Shown here: positions 51,528 to 61,222 of the stretch, one piece after another
How positions within the stretch are numbered: position 1 is the stretch's first letter
Layout of the letters: each line of letters begins with the position of its first letter
Assembly: GCA_033439685.1 (NCBI GenBank)
Contig: JAUEDM010000004.1
Span: forward strand, 1,488,001 to 1,552,000
Length of the DNA stretch: 64,000 nt
Reading direction: 5' to 3'
Source: Apodospora peruviana
Taxonomy: Eukaryota > Ascomycota > Sordariomycetes > Sordariales > Lasiosphaeriaceae
Position numbers and translations under genes: made by a program
Notes under the pieces: model-generated
Seen by the model: the letters and a program-made list of their open reading frames with translations, nothing else
Told to the model about the DNA's origin: nothing
Database searches by the model: none

Positions 51528-53778
51528 TTATGGTGGGGTGGGTTGCTCAACACCGGGAATGGGACGTAGCAGCTTGTCTGGGCCAAGGGTAGCGAGTCGC
51601 TTGACCATGGCCATCCAATCATGCTTCGTCGTCACAGCATTGTCCTGGGGTTGAAGGCGGCTGTGGAACTTGCGCAGCATGTTGACCAAGCTGATACCAT
51701 TCGGGTTGGCGCGGATAACTTCGGCGACCTCCCATGCCTCGATGGGCTTGGGGGGAGGCTTGGCGGGTTCTTGAGATGGTGCCGGGGAGCCGCTGGGAGT
51801 CGACGTGCCGGCTTTGGTGGGCGACTTATTGTTGTTTTGACTGACTGCTTTTGGAGAGCATGACTATTAGTTACGGTTTACAGCGGGTAGGGTGGAACAT
51901 GTCGTGAACTTACCAGCAGGAGCAGGGCTACCTGCGCGGGAGGCTGACGGGGTGCTGCCGCCCGTGGACTTGATCTTGATCTTCTTCTTCAGCTTCAACC
52001 CGCCGTCAGACCCCTCGCCGGCTGTGGCCTCGCCATCACTAGTGGCACCACCGGCTCCCTTCGGCCGTCCCGGCAACGGCGTACCAGAACGACTGGGGAC
52101 TTTCGAAGATGTGCCCATGCTTGTTTTGACCTTCTTGCGAGACGACTCATTTCCGCTCGAGTCGGACAGGTTTGGCGAACCAGGGCGCTTTAGCTTGCCC
52201 TTCTTGGAGAGCGCGTTCTTGCCCTTTCCAGGCGGGGTGTCGGTGGCCATGGGGGTTGCGCCCGAGGCATCCTTGGAATCGCTCTGCCTCGCCTCCTCCT
52301 CCTTTTTAGCTTCATCTTTCTTCTCCTCTGGCTCGGATTCAGACTCCTGCGACGGGTTAGCACAAAAGATGACGGCAAAAAGGGATGGTCAGAGTACTCA
52401 CCGACTCATTATCGGTGAAAGGGTTATCGTTTTCAGAGTCCGAGTCGTCGTAGTCCATAGCGTGCTCCAGCTTCATCAACTTCTTTTTCGTAGTCTTGCC
52501 GATCGTCTTGAGCTTCAGCTTTTCTATCTGGCGCTCACGCTCCTCCTCATCAACCTTGGACTCTTCTCCGGCACCGAAAAGATTTGCAGCGACTTGCTCT
52601 CGTCGAACTCGCTCTTTTGCCTCCTTGGCATCTTCATCCTCGGCCTCAAAGCCGGGCGTCTCGTCATCGTCCTGAAACTCATCGCCTGACATATCAATAT
52701 CCTGGTCATCCTGCTTTTCGGTCTTCAGGGCGTTTCTGGACGTTGCACTCTCAGTCTTGATACGTGGTCGGCCGCTGAGGAAACTACGGTATTCACTCTT
52801 TTCCTTCTCCTGATTTTGCTTCTCAACATCGCGCATGACCCAGCGCTTCACATCCTTGTTCGTCAACATCATCTTCTCGGCATCATCCAGACTTAGAGTG
52901 TCGAATCTGGGCTTCTCGTCGAACTTGTAGTATCTCTCAAGAGGGATCATCCTGAAGCTAGGCCCATCTATGACCAGCGCACAGTTGAGGTCTGAGAGAC
53001 CGGCAATGTAGGACCCAACCCAGACGCCAGCTGTGCCATCGGCGTCTTCTAGGTGCCAAGGGAGGGTCTCCTCGTAACGGAGCCCGGACTGTTTCTTCTG
53101 CGCATCGCTATTCCTACCGTAGAAGGCCGATACCTTGTCTTTCTTGGTCTGTTTCTGCTTTGGCTCATTGTTCTTGACGACAGGTGCGATTAGCGCTTGG
53201 TCCCTTTCGCGTTGAGCGTCCCTCTCGGCCTTTTGCTGGCGGAGACGTTCAGCCTCGGCATCGTCCGCTGGGTTCGCGGGTTCAAGTTCCACCTTGACAT
53301 TCATCCGATATGCAGGCGGCAGACGAGGATCTCGGCGGTGCAGAGTGACAGGACGCGGGAATTGGTCCTGATCTGTGACGTCGAGTTTCTGGCCTGGTCT
53401 GCCGGTAAGACGCATGATGTGATGACGTATACCCTCTCTAAGAGCACGCTTTGTCGTTACCAAGGGGAATTCGTGAAACTGGGCACCGGGCGGTGGCTGT
53501 TCGCTCCATCCACCGTTCTTCTGCCGCTTCTCTTCCAACTCTTTCACTTTTGGCGCGTAACTTTGCTTGATTTTGTTTGCGCCATTCGCGATCGTAATTT
53601 GCTCGTCCTTGGTAGGATCGCTCTTCGGAGGCGGTCGAGACAACAATGGCTTCGGAGCGGGCTTTCTTCTTGCCACCATGGGATTTCCAGCCGGTTTGGG
53701 TCGTCTTCTCAGCAGCGAAGCTGCAGCAGGCTGGGGTTTTGGAAGGCCGTTGGCCGGACCGGGAGTAGGCGCGCTCAT
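51528..53778 (-). CDS. TFG1: TFIIF large subunit (RAP74/Tfg1)
   Basis: Three exons: 53778-52402, 52346-51914 and 51847-51528; phases agree, 709 aa. The N-terminal dimerisation region is split as in other fungi: FHEFPLVTTKRALREGIRHH (about 105-125), then a charged insert, then AGVWVGSYIAGLSDLNCALV and FRMIPLERYYKFDEKP with the conserved WVMRDVEKQ. The central part is highly charged with acidic DDDETPGFEAEDED and Lys-rich runs. The C-terminal winged helix is recognisable: PIEAWEVAEVIRANPNGISL, VNMLRKFHSRL, WMAMVKRLATLG. Known: RAP74/Tfg1 pairs with RAP30/Tfg2 in TFIIF, binds RNA polymerase II and the Fcp1 phosphatase, and acts in initiation and elongation. Confidence 0.95.
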
Positions 53779-54673
53779 CCTCACGGCAGCTCAAGAGTGA
53801 CAGCAGGTTGGTAATCGCGGCGAAATTAGCGGTAAGAGGCCTGGGACAGCGAGTGGGCGGTCTGCGGAGGGAGGATCTGTCAAACGCCCGTTACGAGCCG
53901 CGTCGGTTGGGCTCGGATCGACTCGAGGGGCAGAGCTGCCCTGACGTCCGAATACCGAGCAGCGAGCGAACAGTTCACGGGAGTGAATGAGTGATGCGAT
54001 AAGAAAAGCTTTGAATCCTGCGTCGTCGGTCCGCCGCGACGTTGCGCACGGGGTGGGTTGAGATTGGCTGATTCTCGACTTCGTGGTTGATGATGGAAGG
54101 CGAAAGGAAGTTGGCGGCTGCTTTCAGTCAATGACAAGCCGAGGATGACAAAGAACAATGAACCGAGCGCGCCTCACAAAGCGTAGCCGCACGCTAAATT
54201 CTGGAGTCAGTGGAGGAGTGCTCATTAGCCGCACGGGCCGTATCTTAACTATCTTTTTCACTCGCCAGGCCCCACATCAGGGTAACGGCTGTACCAGTAA
54301 TACGTACTGTAAACGGTAATTAACATGAATCAGAGGTGTAACGTATTGTAAGGTACCGTACGGAATAGTGTACGGAATACAGGCCAGCCAATCATGTGCC
54401 AAGAACCAGGAACCTGGAAATAACCTGCCAAGACCCCTAATCGTCAGCCACAGCACCGACCGACATTCGCTGCACTGACATGCGGCGCTGCTGCGGAGAG
54501 CACACCAACAACGTTGAGACTACACAAAGCAAACCTGTTGCATGGTCTCCATCCTCACTCATTAGGTGTCTCGAGGTTTGCCTTCGCAACTGCACTCAGC
54601 ACTGCACCAATGCCTAGACGGGCAAGATTCCTTCGTCTGGCCGGTTGTGTAACTTGAAGCTCAACCGAGAAGC
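53779..54673. promoter_or_regulatory. divergent intergenic region between TFG1 and the Cid1-like gene
   Basis: 895 bp between divergent ATGs, so both promoters lie here. Contains GTACGGAATAGTGTACGGAATA near 54358-54379. No gene is supported. Confidence 0.45.
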
Positions 54674-57600
54674 ATGGAAAATAATCAGCAACAGAACCTG
54701 GCGCATGGGGCCGGCCTTGAGCATCGACTACGGAACTTGATCCTCAATCACTCAGATCGGGACCAAGACATCCAGAGCAGTCAGGGCCCGGTCCCCAACT
54801 TTGCGCAAAATGCTCCAACTCCAACGTCTTTCTCAACAGGCGCATCGTCTCATATGGATGGTCGATCAAGTGGAAGTCAGGGAAATTCTGCCTCTGCCCT
54901 GCCACCTTCCAGCTCCTCAGGCTCTCGCAGGCGGCTGAATCAGGCTCAACGCCGCCAGATGTCTGCCCAACTATCGATTCCTATCGATCCCCGTCCCCCG
55001 GCTGCCCAGAATCAGATGCCCCAGTCTGCCAGGTCATACGCGAGTCCTCCAGGCTATCCGCATCATCAGTATACCCATTCTGGCCAGTACAGGAACCAGC
55101 GCCCGCACTCAGCCACTTTCCGTCCGGGCAGCCGAGGAAACACCCTTACCAATGCGCCCTTGACGGGCACGCCATTCCTGTCGCATCCCAGGCACCACCA
55201 GTCGCTCTCCTACCATGGACCCATGTCTCCTCTCGGAGACCATGATTGGCGTCAACATGCCCAGCACAATGGAGAAGCGCCGGCCACTCCCTCTGACGCC
55301 TCATCTCCACGGAATTCGAGGCCCAGTAACGCCTCTCTCTACAACCCTGGCAGGCAGTACCATACTCGCCCTGAGGACCTCAAGTCGCAGACCGACATGC
55401 TAGATGGGCTTTGTCGCACTATCATTGCCGGTACCGAGATTGAATCTGCCGACATCATTGAGAAGGAGAACTTTCGTGCCATGATAGAACAGGTGGCGCG
55501 ATCAGTAATCTGGCAATATGAAAAAGAGCAGAATGGCATTGTTGACTTCCCTCCGGCTAGTGTTCAGCTACGGTGCTTTGGAAGCTTAAGCTCTGGATTT
55601 GCAACCAAAGCCGCCGATATGGATCTTGGCCTTCTTTCACCACTGTCTCACGTCCAACCTGATGCTCCCGACTCGCCGATTCCGAGGCTCGTCGAGAAGG
55701 CCTTTCTCGACATCGGGCTTGGTGCTCGGCTTCTTACGCGGACAAGAGTGCCTATTATTAAAGTCTGCGAAAAGCCTCCAGCGCAACTCAGGGCAGACCT
55801 GCTACAGGAGCGGGCAAAGTGGGAACGAGGGGTGGAGGATGAGATCGATATCGATGGCGTCCCTGAAGAGCCTGACATGCCTGCGATTGAAGACGTCCAA
55901 TCCCACGACCACAAACAAGACAATCATGGCCAAGGATCTCAGAACCTCTCACGGGATAGCGCCACCGCCGAGAACAGATTTCACTCACTCAAGCAGGGTA
56001 AAAAGAGCCTGCAGAATTACTACATCAACGCCAAAACTCTCCTTCGGCAACTTGGAGGCCGTGACTTGACCAACTCCAACGCGGCAGAGTTTGGAAAAGA
56101 GGACTTTGAATTCTTGAACGACTTCTCAATTGCTTTTGTCGAGGGACTCGAAGACGAGGAGCTACGAAAGCGGCTCTTGGGCTACAAGTCCTTATCCCGG
56201 TATGACCTCGCTGCAAAATCATACCGACGCACGCTCTATGGCGTTCACACCCAAATCGAGGGCGAGAAATTGGTCATGATGTGGGAGTCACGCCAAATCA
56301 AAGAGAAGGACGACCACCAAGAGCAACAAGGACAAAGCTGGGTCACGATGTGGAATAACCTTCAAAACAAATCTACGTACGGTGTAGATCCGCTTAACTA
56401 CAATAAAGAACTGCAACTGGCATTGGAGCAACTGAGGAGGATACCATCCATTCAGGTTCTGCTGCTTTCCCAGAACCAGAACGAATCGGTTTCAACTTAT
56501 CATAACAGGGCAATTAAAGTAATGCTAGAGTTAGGGTGCCACGATACGCCCACAAACGAGAGCCCAGTACTGCCTCTGGTCATCCGGCACTACATCAAGG
56601 GAATCTTGAGTGAAAAGATCCGAGACCAGGTGGAGAAATTCGCAAGCTCCCGTAACCCGATGACGCTATGCGCTGTTGCCATACGGCACAAAAGTCTGCA
56701 ACTGGCTCTCGACTATGAAAGGTGTCTCGAAAAGGGAGCTTACCCAGACCGGTCTGTTGAGCACATCAGAGCTTACATCGACATCTTGCGACGGCCAATG
56801 ACCGTGTCGAAACAAACACCTCATCTTTTGAGGTTTGCTATCCCAGTCACACCGGCCACTAGCTCCATCATATCCGAAATCCGACTCCTGGGCGATCCAT
56901 CCAAGATGGGACCTAACCTGCCGCGTGATCCTTATCGCGACCGTCTGGAATTCCCAAAATCCGGGGTTGGCGTTCAGTGCGATATCAACTTTTCAGCCCA
57001 CCTGGCTTTGCAAAACACACTCTTGCTACGGTGCTACTCCCACTGCGACCCCCGCGTCCGACCACTGGTACTGTTCGTTAAACACTGGGCCAAGGTTCGG
57101 CACATCAATTCTCCTTACCGGGGGACGCTGAGTAGCTATGGCTATGTCCTGATGATGTTACACTACCTCGTGAACGTTGCCCAGCCGTTTGTATGTCCCA
57201 ACCTACAGCTGTTAGCCCCAGGACCCGACCCGAATTTACCATCGGACCAAGCGGAGGAAGCGACGATGTGCAAAGGAAGGAATATTAGGTTTTGGCGGGA
57301 CGAAGCTGAGATCCAGCGGTTGGCTCGCGAAAACGTTCTCAACCAGAACCGTGATTCGCTTGGGCACCTGCTTCGCGGTTTCTTCGAGTACTACGCTCAC
57401 AGTAATTCCCTGAGCACCGTGCAAGGCCGAGGATTTGACTGGGGCCGCGATGTTCTCAGCCTCCGCTCTCCCGGGGGGCTGCTCAGCAAGCAGGAGAAAG
57501 GCTGGACCGGCGCCAAGACGGTGGTCGAAGAGGTCAACTCGATGGCGGCTCCGCAGCCGTTGGCCCCGACCACGAAACTCTCGACGGAGTCTGGCCAAGA

Positions 57601-57988
57601 CCGCGCTGGAGGTGTGCTGCAACAACATCAAGCTATAGTGCAGAGTCCACAAGGAGTCACGGTGGGCCAGCCAAACATCCCTTTGCCGGTAACTGCTCCT
57701 CCCGGCGGCCACAACACTCGCGAAGTCAAAGAGGTCCGCTACCGGTATCTTTTTGCCATCGAAGACCCCTTTGAGTTGGAGCACAATGTTGCGCGGACCG
57801 TTACACACAATGGCATTGTTTCCATACGTGACGAGTTCCGTCGCGCGTGGCGCATCATAAAGGGTGTAGGAAAGGGTGGTGGCGCCGCCGAGCAGAACGA
57901 GGAATTGCTGCAGGATCTCGGGGTGGCGGAGGAACTGAGGGACAGGGAGGAGTTTTCACAGCTACTTGACGAGTTACACGGAGTGTAA
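54674..57988 (+). CDS. Cid1-type terminal nucleotidyltransferase with a ~400-aa Gag-like insertion
   Basis: Single exon, 1104 aa. Residues 1-235 are disordered and Gln/Ser/Pro-rich. The nucleotidyltransferase core starts near 240; RCFGSLSSGFATKAADMDLG (300-319) carries the GS motif and two catalytic Asp (D315, D317). After VPIIKVCEK (359-367), where normal Cid1 proteins go almost directly to the third Asp strand, there are ~400 extra residues before GVGVQCDINF (third Asp D770). The PAP-associated region follows: LVLFVKHWAKVRHINSPYRG, TLSSYGYVLMMLHYLVNVAQP, SLGHLLRGFFEYYAH. All three carboxylates are present, so it is probably active. Known of the family: non-canonical poly(A)/poly(U) polymerases acting in RNA surveillance, silencing or mRNA decay. 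The insert contains two helical segments patterned like retrotransposon Gag/capsid (433-520 and 580-685). The C-terminus has a conserved KEVRYRYLFAIEDPFELEHN block. Confidence 0.85.
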   Translation: MENNQQQNLAHGAGLEHRLRNLILNHSDRDQDIQSSQGPVPNFAQNAPTPTSFSTGASSHMDGRSSGSQGNSASALPPSSSSGSRRRLNQAQRRQMSAQLSIPIDPRPPAAQNQMPQSARSYASPPGYPHHQYTHSGQYRNQRPHSATFRPGSRGNTLTNAPLTGTPFLSHPRHHQSLSYHGPMSPLGDHDWRQHAQHNGEAPATPSDASSPRNSRPSNASLYNPGRQYHTRPEDLKSQTDMLDGLCRTIIAGTEIESADIIEKENFRAMIEQVARSVIWQYEKEQNGIVDFPPASVQLRCFGSLSSGFATKAADMDLGLLSPLSHVQPDAPDSPIPRLVEKAFLDIGLGARLLTRTRVPIIKVCEKPPAQLRADLLQERAKWERGVEDEIDIDGVPEEPDMPAIEDVQSHDHKQDNHGQGSQNLSRDSATAENRFHSLKQGKKSLQNYYINAKTLLRQLGGRDLTNSNAAEFGKEDFEFLNDFSIAFVEGLEDEELRKRLLGYKSLSRYDLAAKSYRRTLYGVHTQIEGEKLVMMWESRQIKEKDDHQEQQGQSWVTMWNNLQNKSTYGVDPLNYNKELQLALEQLRRIPSIQVLLLSQNQNESVSTYHNRAIKVMLELGCHDTPTNESPVLPLVIRHYIKGILSEKIRDQVEKFASSRNPMTLCAVAIRHKSLQLALDYERCLEKGAYPDRSVEHIRAYIDILRRPMTVSKQTPHLLRFAIPVTPATSSIISEIRLLGDPSKMGPNLPRDPYRDRLEFPKSGVGVQCDINFSAHLALQNTLLLRCYSHCDPRVRPLVLFVKHWAKVRHINSPYRGTLSSYGYVLMMLHYLVNVAQPFVCPNLQLLAPGPDPNLPSDQAEEATMCKGRNIRFWRDEAEIQRLARENVLNQNRDSLGHLLRGFFEYYAHSNSLSTVQGRGFDWGRDVLSLRSPGGLLSKQEKGWTGAKTVVEEVNSMAAPQPLAPTTKLSTESGQDRAGGVLQQHQAIVQSPQGVTVGQPNIPLPVTAPPGGHNTREVKEVRYRYLFAIEDPFELEHNVARTVTHNGIVSIRDEFRRAWRIIKGVGKGGGAAEQNEELLQDLGVAEELRDREEFSQLLDELHGV

Positions 57989-59171
57989 CCACGTCGTGTT
58001 GAGAGTTTTGCTTTCTGCTGTATAAGGTAGGTCTAAAATGTATTACTCTCCCGGTTTTTGCAAGGCGAGTTGGGGGCTTCAGCATGGTTATTTGATAATG
58101 GGTATCAGGCAGTGTATGAGCACCTACCTTCTATAGTATAGATGTCTTTTCCGGTCGGTGCCTATGAGGTATTGTAAGGTAGGCAGGTCGCTGGAACGCT
58201 GGGTTTTGATGCCGAGAAGCGTTGCATTATAGAACCTTTATAGGAGCGTGGAGGAGACCTCAAAGCGACACACATTACATAGCTACAGCCAACTATGAGG
58301 CGCAGCGTGTTTATATAGGTAGACCAATCAGTTTTACAAGACCGTGTTCGCCAAGGATATTCACACAAAGATGGAGCGAAAGACGTAATTATATAATCTG
58401 CTGATTTTATCATCAATCTACAGCTTTGCTCGGCAGCAGCCTAGATAGGTGCGGTACCTAATAGTGACCTAGTCAGATGGACGCCTCTTCGAACATCATA
58501 AGCAGCACACAAACACGACTTGCTAAGGGTATAGCAAAGCCCAATGGGAAATGGCTGGTGTGCCTGCCTCCCCCCGAGAAAGTAACATGTACCGTAGTTG
58601 TTCTCTTGCCCCTTGCCCGCTGACCTTGCGGACGTGACTTTTGCTCGAGAGAGCAGGTGTCTGGACAAAGGGCCTTCTTGCTCGGAAAGTCCTAAAAGGA
58701 CAGATAATCTACCAACGTTCCGTTAAGAGCGTGACCTGGGATGATCGAGGCTCCTGCTGTCATAAAGTGACAGCATCGTTGGGGTGCGTGCAGGGGGAAG
58801 AGGAACGGGAGTGTTTGTTTTTCTTGTCGGGGAGGTATAATTCTCAACGTCACGCTGCTGCTCTCGCTAAGAGCAGCGAGAACCCTGGCTGGCGTCACTG
58901 ATATCAAAACCAGCCACTAAGCGTGTAATCTTTCATTTGGTATCTGACTGCTCTTGCAAGTCTAAGTCTGCCTGGGTCCTGCGCCGAGTTAAAAGAAATA
59001 AATCCATATAAAGCAGTTGGGAGTCAAAGGTGCCCAATCACCCAACGCCACGCTTGTATTCCGAGCCCCCCACATACCTGGTAGAAAGCGCGCTCAATAG
59101 CGGCTAAGGATGGCCATCGCTGCATTAAATAGATGTCTTGAAAGGAAATAATGTGAAGGTAGCCTGGAAAA
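57989..59171. other. convergent intergenic region, nothing recognised
   Basis: 1.2 kb between converging stop codons. Includes ACCTACC and GGTAGGCAGG words (58121-58190) and short ORFs without motifs. Confidence 0.5.
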
Positions 59172-60759
59172 TCAATCCCCATTGTGTAGGAAAAGAGGCG
59201 ACATTGACTCGCCATAGTGGTTTCGACGGATCGCCTCGGCCAGGAGGAATGATAGATCGACAACCACGAGCTTGCTAGCGTTGCGTGCCTTGGCTTCGGA
59301 AATAGGGTAGCTGTTGGTCACCACGATAGCGTCAATACAATCGCAGGCCTGCATCTGCTCCAGGCAGTCGGCTCCAAAAACAGCGTGCGTCGCGATGCAA
59401 TACACCTTCTTTGCATGGCCTCTTTTGACAACCGTCTCGGCAGCAGCAATCCACGAGCCAGGCTTGTCTATCATATCATCGACAATGAAGACCGTCCTGT
59501 TTTTCACGTCGCCAACTAGTGTGATCATGTGCTCGACTTTGGGGTCCTTGAGTATTTCGTCCTCTTCGTCAGAACTTGCGCCGGCATCACCCGACCCACC
59601 CAAAGCATGGGGTTGAGGAGCGAAGTGCGACGACGTATGCGACATTGTCATCGGATCTTCCTCTGTGATGCTCGCATCAGCAGCAGATGTGGCCGGTGAA
59701 GGGAAATCGTCCGGCACAATGTGGCCTTGGAATAACCGCCCGTGAGTCACCTCCTGCGCTCGCTGGTCGTTATATTCGAGACCATCTGTTTCTGCATCCT
59801 CGTCCTGTTCATCTATGGCAGATGATTGGGATGGCGTGGCGTGTCCTCTTGTCTGGCGTGACCAAGCGTTGCCAGATGTTCGCACCGACGGGCCATTAGC
59901 TCGTCGCGGCGATCCTTGGGCGTCCACCATGGAATGGGAGGCCCGGCGTTGTCCATTTTCTCCATTTGATGTTCCGTTCTCGAGCCCCGTCCCGTTCGTA
60001 CACACCTGATCAACGAGGGAATCCGGAAGTGGCTGGTCCTCAATGCCGTCGAGGTGGTTCATTATCATGCTTGCCGTCATGTTGGGGCCTCGCTTCTTGT
60101 CTGTGGTGACCATGCCAAAATTGAGCTTCAAGGCGTCGGCCAAGGACGTGACTCGCTTCGTGCCGCCCGCATTCTTGGACACCACCACAGCCTCTTTCCA
60201 ATTGGGAACATTGTGTCGGATCCAGCGAGCGATCAGAGGTTCTGCGTGAAGGTTGTCAACCGGACACCTGAAGAAGCCTTGCATCTGCGAAGCATGTAGA
60301 TCGACGGTGATGACGTGCTTAACGCCAGCAACTCCAAGAAGATTGGCCAACATCCTTGCGGTTATGGCCCCCCGATGCGATTTCTTCTTGGATTGGCGAC
60401 TGTAGGGAAAGTAGGGCAGGACAGCTAAACAACTGGTCAATTGGGTATCCTTTTGGTCGGTGTGGCAACCCAATTATCATGGGGATAGAGAACGACGAAC
60501 CAGTGATTTTGTTTGCCGAGCCTCCCTTGCAAGCAGAAATCATGATGAGCAATTCCATGATAGTGTCGTTGATCTTGGGGCTACCAGACTGGACGACGAA
60601 GACATCCTTCTCTCGGACACTGGTCAAGATGCGGACGCTGGTCTCGCCATTGGAGAATTGGGTGAGCTCGGCCTCAGCTGTGGCCATGCCCAGGTTCTCG
60701 CATATCTTGCCCGTAAGGGTTGGGCAAGAACTGCCCGAGAAAATCAAGGTGCCACGCAT
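59172..60759 (-). CDS. ribose-phosphate pyrophosphokinase (PRPP synthetase) with a non-homologous insert
   Basis: Two exons, 60759-60501 and 60424-59172, 503 aa; the splice rebuilds the family motif ITAVLPYFPYSRQSKKK (84-100). N-terminus MRGTLIFSGSSCPTLTGKIC and FSNGETSVRI are typical. The catalytic/metal region is VITVDLHASQMQGFF, followed by VDNLHAEPL and VVVSKNAGGTKRVTSLADAL. The PRPP-binding loop is VFIVDDMIDKPGSW near the C-terminus. Reaction: ribose-5-phosphate + ATP to PRPP + AMP, feeding purine, pyrimidine, His, Trp and NAD synthesis. About 150 low-complexity Ser/Gly/Asp-rich residues (about 215-370) are inserted between KKRGPNMTASMIMNHLDG and VEHMITLVGDVKNRTV. Yeast Prs1 and Prs5 carry such inserts, which link the enzyme to cell-wall integrity signalling. 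The length is closest to Prs5 (496 aa), but Prs1 versus Prs5 cannot be settled here. PDAGG is changed to KNAGG, which may reduce activity. Confidence 0.92.
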
Positions 60760-61222
60760 TGCTGCGAGAGGGTTGCAGGACGAAGTTTTTTTCTGGGAGA
60801 GGGGGGAAAGTCGGGTAAGATTTAATTCGGTTCTCCAAAATGTCTTGGGTGGAGATGAAGGAAAAGGCCGGAACGAGTCGTTCGGTGGGACTTTCGTGGG
60901 GAGTGGGACGAGGGGCCGCCAGGGCAAGAGTCAGTGTCACTCAGTGAGTGGCTCCAGCATTCAGGGATGTTTGCGCCTGCACTCGAACCCGCCACGTGCC
61001 CGCCACCTTCAGTTGCCACTCCAGCCACCACAGCCACTGGGCAGCTGGCAACGGTCCTCCGCGAGACTTCATTGAAGACGGAACTTCGAACTCTGAAGCG
61101 AAATCGTTTCTTCGAAGCAGCACACTCCTAAAATTCAACCTCACATGGTCCAACATCAAGTGCCACCAAAACAAAAGAAAAAAGTTGTTGAGGCTGACTG
61201 ATACGGCCATCAGCAAGTCAAG
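60760..61222. promoter_or_regulatory. divergent promoter interval between PRPP synthetase and Asteroid-like gene
   Basis: 463 bp between divergent ATGs. A GTGTCACTCAGTGAGTGGC inverted repeat (around 60935-60951: CACTCAGTGAGTG) is present. No other site is recognised. Confidence 0.45.

Noticed and set aside
51892..52689. 265-aa plus-strand ORF with a hydrophobic C-terminus
   Set aside because: Antisense to TFG1 exons; it crosses both of that gene's well-supported introns.
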